64,000 nucleotides of DNA from Sequoia sempervirens (lineage: Eukaryota > Streptophyta > Pinopsida > Cupressales > Cupressaceae). The position numbers and the translations under genes are program-made. The notes below the pieces were generated by a model. It was not told where the DNA came from. It saw only the letters and a list, made by a program, of their open reading frames with translations, and searched no databases. Positions 11,218 to 23,827 of the stretch are shown here, one piece after another. The stretch lies in assembly GCA_007258455.2 (NCBI GenBank), contig VDFB02000003.1, forward strand, positions 40,985,986 through 41,049,985, in the 5' to 3' direction. Numbering within the stretch: the stretch's first letter is position 1; each line of letters opens with the position of its first letter.

Positions 11218-13712
11218 CAAAATAATTGCCCATCCACCAACTATAATGATAAACCTTGCACATGGGAAAAGAAAATAAGCATTACCAATGATGGTGTTGT
11301 CGACGCCAAAGTTGTCATCAATGCTCCTAGACAAAACACACCTGCACCTCAACAACAACCCGAAAACAATAATTAGAATAATCGTCAAGCAAACACGGTG
11401 ACACAACAACCAAACAATCAAATAATCAACAATGTGAATGATCAAAGGGGACCACCCCAACAAAACAAAAACTCCCCCAAGCAAAGGTACACAGCCCTTG
11501 GGGAATCAACTAAATCCATCATGAAGAGACTAGTGGCGGAAAAACTCATTACAATCCCCACCTATGAAAATTATCAAGAACCCTTGGTAAAACCATTGTG
11601 GTATAACAAAATCACCTTTGTGATTTCCACAAGATCAAGTGACACACAACTGCCAGTTGTATGAGGTTGCAAAACCTAATTCAAGACCTTATTGATGATA
11701 AAATAATAAATGTGGAACAACCAGAAAGAAATCAAAACCTCAAGATCTACACAAATCTAATTCCCAATCATAACAATAAAGGGAACAATAACAATTATAA
11801 TGGAAAGGGTAGCTTCAAGAGCATAAATCATGTATACGACCATGTCATCATATCCCTAGATGAGTATTTCTCTACTATCACCATCAAAGGAGCCCAAGCT
11901 GACTATGGAGTCACCACAAGAGGTGGAAAAATCACTATTCTAGGGTCATCTCAGCCTCCTAGAGCACCCACTTCCAACTCAAGATCTGTTCCTAGTGGCA
12001 ATAATGTCCTTGACCAGTTGAAAAGAACCCCAGCTCATATCTCCATCATGGAGTTGTTGAAGATTTCATCTTCCCACAAAAGGATCCTTGAGGAAGCATT
12101 GGCTTCATCCATCGTCTCCACAAATCTTGATGTTGAACAATTCCAAGCTATGGTCAGAAATATCATTACCCCAAATCTTCTTACATTCTCTAATCAAGAC
12201 TTCCCTGCTCAACCATCTCACAATCGTGCACTCCATTTGAAGGTTCTAGTGCATAAGAATAAATTCAAGCAAGTCTTGGTGGATGGAGGTGTAGGTTTAA
12301 ACATTTGTTCCCTCAAGCTCATAAAGAATTTGAAAATCTCATGGGATTCCATTGAAAAAGGAAAAGGCATCACAATATGGGCTTACGATGACCAAGAAAG
12401 AGTGTCTTAGGGTACAATCCAACTCCCTATTCAAGTAGGGCCATCAATTATGGAAACCACCTATCAAGTCCTTGACCTTGATTTTCCTTACAACATTCTC
12501 CTGGGGCATTTGTGGATCCATGCAATGCAAGTAGTAGCATCAACCTTCCACCTATGTGTCAAGTTCACATACCAAGGCCAAGAGGTCACTAACCATGGGG
12601 ATCTCGAACCCTTCTCTTATTGCAAAATCCTAGAGGAAAAATATTACAAAATCCCTCAAGTGTCTAAAAATGATGAAGGCCCATCAACTCCATACATTGA
12701 CCCAGCTACTCTCGCCTCCACTTTTGTGACAGAGACACCCGCCACCCCCACCATTCCTGCCATCTCCAATATCAAGGTCATAATCTAGGACAATGGGTGT
12801 GGACACCATACAATTCCAAAGAATGCTTTTGTGGTAGGAGAGTTACCACAATCTCCAAGGTCATGGGGACAACCACAATCAAATGATGCTTCCTCATCCC
12901 AAACATTCACAGTAGGATCTTCTAGCTTCAAAATTTGGGGAGATCTTGATCAAGAAGTAAATGAAGAGGACCCATCCCATCTCCTATACCAAGACAATAG
13001 ACCAGCAACCGATCTACCTATGGATGATAACAGTAAAGGCTTACAAATGATGCTTGCCATGGGCTATGACAGAAATAGAAAGCTTGGACAAAATGACAAC
13101 GGACTTCTAATACCCATCATTCCTGAGATGCGAATGAGAAATATTGGCCTCGGATGTACAAATCCGATTTTAACCATATGTGGTTGAAATCCCTCGGTTA
13201 AGAAGGTCAAAACTCCTCAACAAACAACAATCGCCCTTCAATTGCCTGTATCCACTGGTCTACCCTTAGAAAATTTCATGTTTGACATAACCGATGTCTG
13301 TAGTAGTAGTGATGACGAAGATCCCATAACCAACCTACCTATGCTTTTCGAGAATACCACCCTCCTCATGATTAGTACCATATCATTCGAGTCAACCAGT
13401 CAAACCCATGAAATCAACCTAGTATTCCCCCAGCTCATTGATTACAACCAACGAGGACCACCGGTTCTAGACACTTTCAAAAATGATGAAGTGCTCTCAG
13501 AATTCATGGGACTGCGGAGCACGATACCATGTGGAGATCATAAGGCTGGGTTTGATATCATTCTGGACACGCAAGCTTACTATGAGGAGAGGATTGAATC
13601 CTTTAGTCACAAAAGCGAAAACTTGAGAATAATCTCAAAGTCTTTGAGTGAAAACCACACCGTGGCACTCTTTGACTCAAGAATAGTAAAAATAAAATGT
13701 ATCCAATGGTGA
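11218..13712 (+). pseudogene. Element B zinc knuckle, protease and G-patch region
   Basis: Near 11608-11660 a CHHC-type knuckle is visible in the frame used downstream (CDFHKIK...HTTASC), followed by LIQDLIDDKII. An aspartic protease follows at about 12225-12560, with active-site text VLVDGGVGLNICSL and a flap-like region, then FPYNILLGHLWI. At 13040-13170 the frame shows MMLAMGYDRNRKLGQ...GLL and IGLGC, a G-patch-like motif as seen in several plant gypsy polyproteins. Stops at 12408, 12786 and 13185 break the frame. This part joins Gag to RT in the same polyprotein and would be released by its own protease. Confidence 0.75.
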
Positions 13713-13716
13713 AAAC

Positions 13717-15802
13717 CTCTTTGAGGCACCCGAGGATGAAGGATTCAATCTTCCCCTCAGTTCTCTACATCAAGAAAAGTCAACGGTTCTAGCCAAAAAG
13801 TGCAACCCAGTCAACTTGGGAAAAAAGGAAATTTTGTATATCTTATTTTATGTTGAATCATTGATGTCAGAAGAATAGGAGCTCTTAGCTTCTTTCTTAA
13901 GGGAGAGAAAATCCAACTTTACATGGAGCTATGCCGACATTCCTGGGCTTGATCTAGAGATAGTGGTTCACCATCTAGCAATCTACCCTGAAGCAAAGCC
14001 TATTAGGCAGAAACTCTAAAAAATGCATCCCCAGATAGCTTTCTTAGCCAAAATGGAATTGAAGAAGCTACTTGATGTAGGGTTCATATGACCAATTGAC
14101 TAGCCAAAGTGGGTATCAAATCTAGTTCTTGTTTCAAAACCCAATGGGGGCATCCATATATGCACAGATTTTAGAGACCTAAACAAGGCATGTCCAAAAG
14201 ATGACTTCCTACTTCCCAACATTGATATTATTGTAGAAATGACCACGGGACATGAGATGCTTTCATTGATGGACGGATTCTCCAGGTATAACCAAATTAT
14301 GATAGCCAAAGAAGATCAACACAAAACAGCTTTTACTTGTCCATGGGGGACATATTGCTGGAACATGATGAAGTTTGGCCTAAAGAACACTGGAGCAACA
14401 TATTAAAGGGTCATGACCTTAATCTTTCATGACATGATCCATAAGACTGTGGAAGATTATGTCGACGACATTAGCAAAATCCAAAAAAAAGCGAGATCAC
14501 ATAGTAGCATTAAGTGCCATCTTTGATATACTGGAGGAATACAAGGTTCGCCTTAATCCAAAGAAGTGTGTCTTCAGTGTACAATCAAGGAAACTATTGG
14601 GATACATTGTGTCTATGAGAGGAATTGAAATGGATCCTGCTAAGGTAAAGGTAATCCTCAAGATGGAGGCACCCAAGACTTTGAAGCAGATAAGAGGCCT
14701 ACAAGGCAGGCTCCATTCCATACACTGGTTCATAGCTCAACTAGCACACAAATCAATCCAATATTCTCACCTACTCCACAAGGAGGTAGCGTAAAAGTGG
14801 GATGACAAGTGCGATGGGGCCTTTAACAAGTTAATCAAAGAGTATTTTCTCACACCTCCAGTGCTTATGCCACCAATCCCAAGAAAGCCTCTAATACTCT
14901 ACATATTAGAAACAATGACAACTCTTGGTGCTCTCCTAGCTCATCATAATGAAAATGGAACAGAGAGAGCCATGTACTACATCAATCGGACCATGGTAGG
15001 GCATGAGTTAAACTATTACTTCATTGAAAAATCTTGTTTAGCAGTGGTGTTTGCCTCACAGAAGTTTAGACACTACATGTTAACACACAAAATCAAACTC
15101 ATTTCCAAGATCGACCCACTCAAATATCTACTTTCCAAGGCAGTTCTCACAGGAAGGATGGCCAAGTGGGTCATGATCCTATCAGAGTATGGCATTGACT
15201 ACATAGAGAATAAGGCCATCAAAGGGAAAGCTATTGTAGACCAATTGGAAGAAGCACCAATGTACTCAGACAATCCACTAATTTCAAAGTTCTCAGATGA
15301 ATCCATCTTTAACTTGAGCATAGCAGACCACTGGAAGTTGTACTTTAATGGTTCCTACACACAGCATGGATCAAGATCTGGGGTCTTTTTCATCACTCCA
15401 CAAGGGGACTGCATACCAAGATCCTACAAGTTGACATTTCCTTGCATAAACAATATCGCAGAATATGAGGCTCTAACCATAGGACTCAAAATAACAGTGC
15501 AGTGGCATATCATGGCTCTCAAGGTATATGGGGATTCACAGCTAATAATCAATCAAGTGAATGATGAATACCAGACTAAGGATGAAAAGCTAACTCCATA
15601 TAATAAATTGGTGGAAAGCCTTAAGGAGTCCTTCATTGAGATCACATTCGAGCAGATACCTAGAGAAAACAACAAAGCAGAAAACACCATGGCAACAATT
15701 GGATCCCTATTGGACATCCCTCGCAATGTCCCAAAGCATGAATTCCTAGTAGAGCAGCTCCTTGTGCCTGCATTCGAGGTGCCTGAGTCAGAATTCATGT
15801 GA
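13717..15802 (+). pseudogene. Element B reverse transcriptase, RNase H and archaeal-type RNase H
   Basis: RT runs from about 13900 to 14800: PKWVSNLVLVSKP, GGIHICTDFRDLNKACPKDD, MDGFSRYNQI and the catalytic YVDD at 14458-14469. A one-base deletion just after YVDD shifts the frame. The first RNase H follows (TTLGALLAHH...EKSCLAVVFASQKFRHYM), ending near 15230. A second, aRNH-like domain covers 15330-15700: WKLYFNGSYTQHGS, NNIAEYEALTIGL, YGDSQLIINQV, IPRENNKAEN. Its first catalytic Asp has become Asn (YFNG for YFDG) and the last Asp position reads Glu. The order RT, RNase H, aRNH is the common Tat/Ogre arrangement. Confidence 0.88.
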
Positions 15803-17081
15803 AATTGTTGGTCCTGGTGATCCTTGGTACCACGACATATGCACTTATCTGAGAATAGGAGTCCTCCCAACTGACATAACCTCAAACCTTAAGAAAAAAT
15901 TTGTCAAGAAAGCATCTCGATTTGTCATCCTAGGAGAAACCCTTTACCGTAGGAGCATAGAAGGAACCCTATTATGTTGCTTAAACGTTGAGGAGGCATT
16001 GATCGCCTTAACTGAGGTGCATAAAAATATTTGTGCTTCACACTCAAGTGGAATGACCTTGGCCAAGAAACTACTGAGGATGGGGTATTATTAGCCTACT
16101 ATGGAAAGAGAAGCACATGACTACGTCAGAAGATGTCTACAATGTCAACAGCATGGGGACCTCATCCATGCACCAGCTGAGAAGTTTCATCCTATTGTCA
16201 CACTATGGCCCTTTTCACAGTGGGGGCTTTATCTCATTGGAAAAATCACCCCCACCTCATCGAGTGGCCACAAGTTTATTATTACCACCACTGAGTACTT
16301 CACCAAGTGGGTGGAAGCCATCCTCGTGACATACATCACTGGAAATCAGATATCAAAGTTCATCCTAAACTACTTAATATGTCAATACGGTGTTCTCCAA
16401 GCTATTATATCAGATAATGGGCCACCTTTCAAGAATCAAGATGTTCATGACCTTTGTGACAAATTCAAAATCCAACATCGCTTTTCCACTCCATATTATC
16501 CCTAAGGCAATGACCAAGCAGAATCCACCAATAAAACCATTCTGAAGATCCTCAAGAAAACAGTCAATGATGCAGGTCGTGACTAGCATCTACAGCTAAA
16601 TCTCATCCTCTAGGTCTATCGAACTAGCTTATACACACCAATAGGTGCCAACCACTTATCCCTGGTCTACAGATCAGAAGCTATATTACCCATCAAGATC
16701 GAGCTCCCATCACTGAGAATATCACTGCAAAACCTCATCACGAATGAAGAATACCAGATATCAAGACTGAATGAGTTGGAGTTGTTGAATGAGCAACGTA
16801 TGGAAGCATTAAACCATTTGTAAGTCTATCAGAACTGACTCAAGAGGAGCTATAACAAGAAAATTAGGAGTCAGACATTCCAAGTCGGAGAACTTGTCCT
16901 AAAGGAGAATCAGAAGAACATTCCAAATCCAAATGGAAAAGGAAAATTTGAACCCAACTAGTTGGGATCATTCATTATCACAGCAAGCTATAAGTCAGGG
17001 GCATAACAGTTATCAACATCCAAAGGGGAACCTCTGTAGGAACCCATGAACAACTCCCATCTTAAAAAGTTTTATGCCTAA
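15803..17081 (+). pseudogene. Element B integrase
   Basis: The HHCC zinc finger is seen at 16020-16150 (VHKNICASH, then CLQCQQHG). The catalytic core follows: QWGLYLIGKITPTSS, where the first catalytic Asp is replaced by Tyr, then AIISDNGPPF with the second Asp, and GNDQAESTNK with the Glu. The C-terminal part (FQVGELVLKEN) ends at the TAA at 17079-17081. Six or so stops lie in the frame. Even with the stops removed, the Asp to Tyr change would prevent integration chemistry. Confidence 0.85.
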
Positions 17082-19865
17082 ATCTTTCAAGGTATAGAAC
17101 CAAAAAATAAAAAAATCAGAAAATATTCTTAAAAAATGGTCACACTAATGAAAACCTAGTAAACAGGCATCTTGGTGACAACAAAAAAATACAAAAATAC
17201 AAAAATACAAAAAAATTAGAAAAATGATTAAAACTAGTAAAGAGAAAAAAATCATCCTCTAGTGAAAACCACTTCAATGGTGCTTTGGACAAGTACCTTG
17301 GTGAAAACCTGGAAAATAGGCGCCTTGTGTAAACAAGCACTTTCCATCCACCAAGATCTTTACGACATGTTTTGCATCATCTATCCATCACATTCCATAT
17401 CTCCATCCATCATCCATCATTCGTTCGACATCTGCATCATAGCTTGGTCATGTGTTCGTGTCATGATCCCTCCTAGTACTACTCAGCCCATTCCAAAGGT
17501 CAATTTGTCCTGCCTATATTGGAGTAGTCTATTGCATCCCGTTGGGGGAATATTCTCATTGGATCAGATTCGTGTATGTTCTTGAGGTCCCCAAAATCAA
17601 AATATTCAAAATATTAGAAAATCAGAAAATCGGAAAATCAGAAAATCCAAAAACATTCACAAAATTATAAAATCCTAAAACATTCAAAAAATATATCAAA
17701 ATCCAAAACAGGTCAAAAAGTTAATCAAAAAAGTGAAAAACAGAGTCGTCTTGTCAAACTACAGGTCTCTAATCCTTGAACATAGGCAAGGATGATCTTT
17801 GATCATCTGGGCTGAGACACTTAGGACAATCCATCATAATAAACTAGCAATCCATCTATTCATATCTCATCAATAATCGAGTTTGTGTCATTCAAACTAC
17901 GTGGTCTCTACATGTATAATGTCGGAAAGGATAATCTGTTGATCAACCCCCGAGGCCCCTAGGATAGGTCTTTAGGTTGGTCTCTTGGTTAAAATCTTGG
18001 AAAACCCCAAAACATTGGAAAATTTGAAAAAATCATAACATTTGTAAAAATTCTTGAAAATACCAAAAAATAGCCTCAAAATATTTTAATACTCCAAAAA
18101 CATCCAAATATTTGAAAAAATCCATCTGTCTCATCTCGCTTTCACCCGCAATAAACATCACTCATAATAAACAATCGCCATCCTCAACCTTTGGTAAAAC
18201 AGTCGGAAACAGGTCTAGCAGTTCAAAAAGTGAAAACTCAAAACATCAAAGTCTAAAGTCTAGGTCAATACATAAACAAGTTGGTCAACTCTTTGTGTCA
18301 ATAGCCTATCATCCAATCAATCCCATATCAAATCATCTGATATCGTCATGTCCTAGGATGCATCCTTCCTACAATGGACATCAACATCACGAATCACCGT
18401 AGTTTATTCTTGGCTAGCAATATTGAAGAACATTAGCTTGTTTGTTTACTTTATCTTTGTCTTTTGACTTATCTTTTTGTGCCCATTTCAATGACCTCTC
18501 GATGATGTCCCAAAATAAAGGGATTTAGAGAGAAAGGAATGGGGAAATGATCATGATCTTTGTATCTATTGCGCTTGTCAAATATTCTTGTAATATAACC
18601 TTGGCCATGTGTACTTTGCTTGGTTTGTCAGGAGGGTGTTTTAGGTGTCTTGTTGACCACATAGGAAGGCTTGCTTTTCTATGTTTTGGTTTGGGATGTC
18701 TAAAATATCTTAACTGCATTCTAAATAAGGTTCCATATGCAAGGTGTGAACAAGAGTACTCCTATATGATTGTCAAGTCAAAGTCCATCACACTAAGTAC
18801 AACACCATCCTGGTTCTTTATACCTTGATGCATCGTACCTATGTGTGCAATCAAGCATAAGGTAATTGGCCCTTTGAAAATACCAAATCCTCGGTATGCA
18901 TTATCATCATCATCATCGCCTCATGTCTTGTTGGAATCTCTTGCTTTCTTCCATTCTCTTTCGCGCTAACATGGTACCATGACAGTTAATCACAAATCAT
19001 TATCGTCATTGCACTCATCCTGCATCCACAAACTGTTAGCATATTGCATATCATATCACATAGAAAACATAATCATACCATATGCATTGCATCTCCATCC
19101 TTGCATAATATAGATTGGTTATTCTAAGCATCTCATAAACCATAGCATAAACATTTCATTAATCATCCCATATAATCCATATCACATATCTCATAAACAT
19201 CAATTACATAATCATACGAGCATACCATGAATGTCAGCATTATTAACAATTCATCGTATCATATGCATACATACCATCCATTTCCATAACCATATGGACA
19301 TATCATAAAAGCATCCATTATGCCATCACATATACATCACATATCAATATATCAAAATATCAATTTTGCATAAACATCATATCATAACACATACATATAT
19401 CATTTAATAGAGTCTCATTTCATCACGTCATCATCATAACATCATAAAGTGCATATCATGCATCTTATCATACACCTTATGCATAATATAGATCCATTAG
19501 TCTAAGTATTTGCATACCATAACATTTTGCATACATCATAAAAAGTGCATAAGGTACGGGAAAAGAAATGCATCCATACATAATCACATAAGCATCATAT
19601 AGTATCATCATCATAGCATCATAACATAGAACATCATTGCATCACATTGCACAACATATAGAAATAAGATCCATCCATAATGCATAGAAGTAGAATAGGA
19701 CACATTATATTAGATAAATATCATCTCATCTCATATATCATCAAAATAAATATGTTGTCATGGTACAAAAAGAATCGGATCAAATGTGTATCAAATATAT
19801 AAGCAAAGGCCCACTGGGCTATCAAAAATGAGCCCATGGGGCACAAAAAGAATCATGTCTCTAAA
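17082..19865 (+). other. 3' region of element B, non-coding, low complexity
   Basis: There is no sense gene. Bases 17140-17340 contain partial direct repeats around GAAAACCT-GGAAAA-AGGC-CCTTG. Bases 17580-18120 are rich in AAAATC and AAAATCAG words. Bases 18900-19760 are a long CAT/ATCATA-rich stretch. Regions like this between integrase and polypurine tract are typical of large Tat elements. Confidence 0.5.
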
Positions 19866-21644
19866 TCAAAATGAAGGCTAGCCCTACTAGTTGTTGTCCT
19901 CGCTACTTGCTCTCTCCCCATGATCCTCTACAAGTCTGTGGCCTGTCCTCTATGAAAAATTTGGCACCCAGGCTGCCCTTGACACAGCCTAATAATAGTG
20001 CATCCTGTAGTAGTCAGCCTCCTAAATGACCTCCCTGTACGAATGAAGTGGCACCATGCTCTAGGAGGAGGATGCAGACATACTCTCTATTTGCTGCCAT
20101 CTGCCCATCTGTGTCGCTACCTACAGCTCCGTAGCCTATCTCTGCTGGACCGCTTGGTGACACTCTGCCCGTAGCTAATCCCTCTTAGTTGTCAATACCT
20201 ATATTTGTGCCTAAAGCTGAATAATCTACCCATCTTTGGGGTCTGGCTGTGGCCCTAGTTGTACTGGTGGCTGATCCTGATCCCCATCTTTGGGCAGTGT
20301 TGGAACCCTATCCTGGTGCCCATCCTATCGTCCCTGGTCTTGATCCTATCTAGGGACACCTTGTCTCTGCTCACCCACCTACGGATCTGGGAGTGGTTGA
20401 TCCTATGGCCCTTAGTCCTGATCCTACCCCTCTTCATCTGGCCCTGCGCTGAGGGGATGGTGTCCCTCGCACTGCAAATTAAAGAGGTGGCTTAAACCAA
20501 TCCTTGTATGCCTGTACGATCCCTGCATTGGCCTATCCCTAATCATATGGCCATGGCCTAGCCACCAACTACATAAAACTTTGCATTGCCTTATGTGCAG
20601 GTATATAATGGCCCCAGGAGCTCTGGCTCGTCGTTTGTGCAAAAATGGCCACATGCTGATCATCTGGCCTATCCTGTTGCTCGTCAAACTGCCTTTGAAC
20701 CCTTCCTGGTAGGTACATCTCGAGGCATCGTGTGCTCCCTACCCTGCATCAATATGTCCTAGCAAGTGAAGAAATTTTTTTGTACATCATCATACCATGC
20801 AGGCCATCCAAGGTATGGTTGTCATGTGAACACCCGCATATCATCCAAAACTCTCATCCAATGAGGAATCTCGTGCTATCCTGTGTGGGTAAAAGAAACA
20901 CCTCCTTTGTATCACCAGACCACTGGATCATCTGGCTCCATATCTACAGGAATGAACCTTAGATGAAACACAGCGATGTGCTCCCAGGCCCAGATGTGAA
21001 GCAGTGTAACGCTAGCTCGAAGAGCTCATCCATCCAGATATGTGAACTCGTGCAGATCTCTGTACAGTGAGGCTAGAAGAATTGGTCCCCAAGCAAAGCA
21101 TGTTCATCACTGAACCATGCGGTCCCAAGCAATCCCCCATCCAGGAATGAAGTATTAGCCCCGCTGATCTCGTGCGACAAGACCTAATATGATAGCTACA
21201 ATAACAAGGCAAAAAGGTGACATAGGGAGCCTATAATACTCTAACTCAATCTGACCCTCACAGAAAACAAGCTCGTCCTATCCCATAACATCGTAGCAGG
21301 CTTCTCTCCCGGCATCCATGTCATATATCACATGCTCTCCATGGCAATCTATGGATCTACCACACATCCTCTAGTGTGATTGTCGCCTCACCTATCGAGA
21401 GGTGGAAGGAGGATGTCTCGGTGTGCCATCTCTCAACAAGTGTTGTCAGCATACCCAAGTGTGTCTAAACGGGTCGAGCATAAGCCATATACCAAAGTCT
21501 GATCCGCCCTAGGTGCTCCTATTGTCACTCAAGCATATCATCCAAAATGCTAAAAATATCCTGGACTTGTGCTCATGTGAATATAGTATCATCGTCTCCT
21601 CCTACATCAGGAAAGTCACCATGTGAAAATTCATCAAAAATCAT
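19866..21644 (-). pseudogene. Antisense plant mobile domain gene of element B with coiled-coil tail
   Basis: Reading the minus strand from about 21644, one frame with one shift near 21240 encodes a plant mobile domain (PF10536-like). The blocks are RIRLWYMAYARPV, LVERWHTETSSFHL, IGEATITLEDVW, LPMSPFCLVIVAIILG, LYRDLHEFTYLDG and LLHIWAWEHIAVFHLRF. After about residue 300 a Pro/Gln/Asp-rich stretch follows (20424-20240). A Gln-rich, probably coiled-coil tail comes next (QIQVLTTKRD-like, LRAECHQAVQQR), ending at the TGA at 19866-19868. Nearly all stops in the tail are TAG where Gln is expected. PMD proteins are known both as host genes (MAIN/MAIL1) and in transposable elements. What it does here is unknown. 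Confidence 0.82.
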
Positions 21645-22549
21645 GATCCTGATTTGTCTCAATGTACCCAAAAGCAACCTCAGCATCACTATCTATGGGT
21701 GCAGTGTAGTCTAAAAGTTTCAAACTGTACCACTACGAGTCTTTGAACCTCAAACTTCGTCATGGAGTTGTAGTTTGGACAAGCAGCCTAATTTAGCCTA
21801 AACCCTAATTTTCAAAAAGCGCCATCGTGGTGCACTTTTTGTATGCGGTTGGGTTTGGAATTTAAACACTAATTCCAAATTGCGTTGTGGCGTCACTACT
21901 TGTGACTGCGACGCAGTTTGAGGCCGCGTGGCACTGAAAGAGAGTTTGGAGTGGTGCAGTACAAGACCACTCCTAAAAAGTAAGTTTCCTAGCCTAATAA
22001 ATGTGCATGAAAATTGAAAAACGAAGTCAGGTCAAGTTGACTCACCAGTGGTCCAATGCTAGGTAGCCTCTGGTGTGTGCATACTTTTTATGAGGTGTGG
22101 TGGGGAAGTTGCCATTGTGCCATCTCACAAAGGGGTCAGAGCTCAAAATTGCAAAATCTCTGAAGGTTGAATGTGAAAATGAATTGGAAGTGGCCCCTCA
22201 AGGCCTATTTAAGCTTTAAAATTAGGGTTTTTTGACCTTGTTTAGTCATCCAGCTAGGGTTTTGGTCCCCTGATCTTGTTTTTGCCCAAATGAGGGCCAT
22301 TTTGCATCATTTCTTGCTTTTTACCTCATTTTTTGGCATCCTAGAGCCTTTCTGGACCCATTGTGCACCTTGTCCTCTTTTTTCGCAAGATCACCCAAAA
22401 ATCTGAATTTTCATTTGATCTCTCGAGGGGGCAATATATCGGCATGTTTTCTCTCACCGGGGCAATAGTGGGGCAAATTTTGAAATCAAAAAATTTTGAC
22501 TTTTGATCAAGACAGATTATTCTTTGAACTGATGCAGCAAGTGCATCGC
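21645..22549. other. Element B sequence between the antisense gene and the polypurine tract
   Basis: Mixed-composition sequence with no long ORF. It contains the presumed promoter side of the antisense gene (its 5' end points this way). Bases 21770-21960 are richer in CG (GCGCC, GACGCAG) than the surroundings. No TATA box for the antisense gene could be assigned with confidence. Confidence 0.4.
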
Positions 22550-22566
22550 TTAAAAGAGGAGCAAAA
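22550..22566 (+). other. Polypurine tract of element B
   Basis: AAAAGAGGAGCAAAA lies directly before the TGTAGA that opens the 3' LTR, in the expected place and of the expected composition. Confidence 0.75.
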
Positions 22567-23822
22567 TGTAGACATGGAAAATATACCGACATACTTGATC
22601 CTGATTACTAACACCATTTCATCCCGAATCACCTTCTTAGCTTATCATCACTCTTCATCCCTTAATTAAATAAATAATCATTTATCTAATTAAGTCGTTC
22701 TCTCTTGTTAATTAAATCAATTAATCTGATCTAATTAACCCTAAGTCTCTATTTAATTAAATAATTCATTTTATTTGATTAAATCTCTAAAGTCGCCCTA
22801 TTAAATTAAATAAATTAAACCTTGTTTAATTTAATCTAACATCATCCCTTTTGGTTAAATAAATCAAATCCTTTATTTAATTAAATCTAAATCACATTCT
22901 TCTTATCCTTTGATTTAAATCAACCCATAAATCTAAATCAAATAGTCACATCATCTAACCCCTCATTAAATTAATTAGAACTTGATTAATTTAATCCTAA
23001 TCTCCAAATTTCTCTAGATTTTTCCACTTGCACATGAAAATACATTTAATAGATTTATTAAATCCCTATTTTCTCTCAACTTGGCATCTTTAGAGGAATA
23101 TTCCTCCAAGTTTGAAAATCCCTCCAAGTGGATTTGTCTTTCCAACAAGACATTCATTCCTTCTTACATGTCCTTGTGCATTGAGCCAAGTGGCATTTAA
23201 GTCATTCATTTTTCCCTCTTACATGTCATTTCACTATTTTCAAATTCCACCTAATTGCATTTATGGGAACATTCATCAAAATGTGCGCATTATTTTCCCA
23301 TTTACATCTTGACAAGTGGCACTTGCCCATTGGGTATAGAATGATCCCACATTCATCCCATTTTGCATTTCTCCATCTTGTCTTTCAATAAATAAGAGGC
23401 TTCTCTCCTCATTTTGATCATCCACAATTTGAGAAAGTTTACTATACTCAATTTTATCCACAAGCATATCAATTTTTCATCAATTTTATCAAAGTCTTAG
23501 CTAGGTTATGCAGATTTTTCATCATGGAGCTCAAGTGAATCTTCAACAAAGTGGATCAACCTTCATCATTCATCAACATTGCATCATAGGAGTTGGGAAA
23601 GGGCCAATTTTCACATCAAATTGGCACCAATTCCCCTATGGGGTCAAGAGTTTGATTGCTTAATTAGGATTTTATTGTTTTCTCATTGTATTCTTCATTT
23701 TTGTTTCCTATTTTGAGCATTGCTAATGGATTTCACATGGGGAATCTTGATTCTTACTTGCATTTGATCTAACTATGTGTTTGTTTATTTTGATTTGTAG
23801 GTATTAGGATTGGGGTTCTACA
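22567..23822 (+). repeat. 3' LTR of element B, 1256 bp
   Basis: It matches 4624-5875 over its full length, with the same ends TGTAGA and TCTACA. The seven inverted repeats of U3 are kept; most changes lie in loops and spacers. The TATA box is altered to CAATAAATA. The base after its last A is the start of the right copy of the target site (CTTTC), after which element A Gag continues. Confidence 0.9.
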
Positions 23823-23827
23823 CTTTC

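Larger units (their letters stand above)
4624..23822 (+). mobile_element. Element B: complete 19.2 kb Tat-clade LTR retrotransposon nested in A gag
   Basis: LTRs at 4624-5875 and 22567-23822 share ends TGTAGA...TCTACA and are about 96 percent identical by eye. A primer binding site follows the left LTR and a purine tract precedes the right one. Five bases flank the element: CTTTA (4619-4623) and CTTTC (23823-23827), an imperfect target duplication. Contents in order: 2.9 kb leader, gag, zinc knuckle, protease, G-patch, RT, RNase H, aRNH, integrase, a 5.5 kb 3' region with an antisense plant mobile domain gene. At least four frameshifts and many stops make it inactive. The dual RNase H places it in the Tat/Ogre group. 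Confidence 0.92.

Noticed and set aside
18900..19760. CAT/ATCATA-rich stretch considered as a CRISPR-like or satellite array
   Set aside because: There are no regular repeats with unique spacers, only compositional bias; CRISPR does not occur in plant nuclear DNA.
22567..23822. Idea that the two copies of the 1.25 kb repeat are independent solo LTRs
   Set aside because: A primer site follows the left copy, a purine tract precedes the right copy, gag-pol lies between in the right order, and the flanks nearly match. They are the two LTRs of one element.
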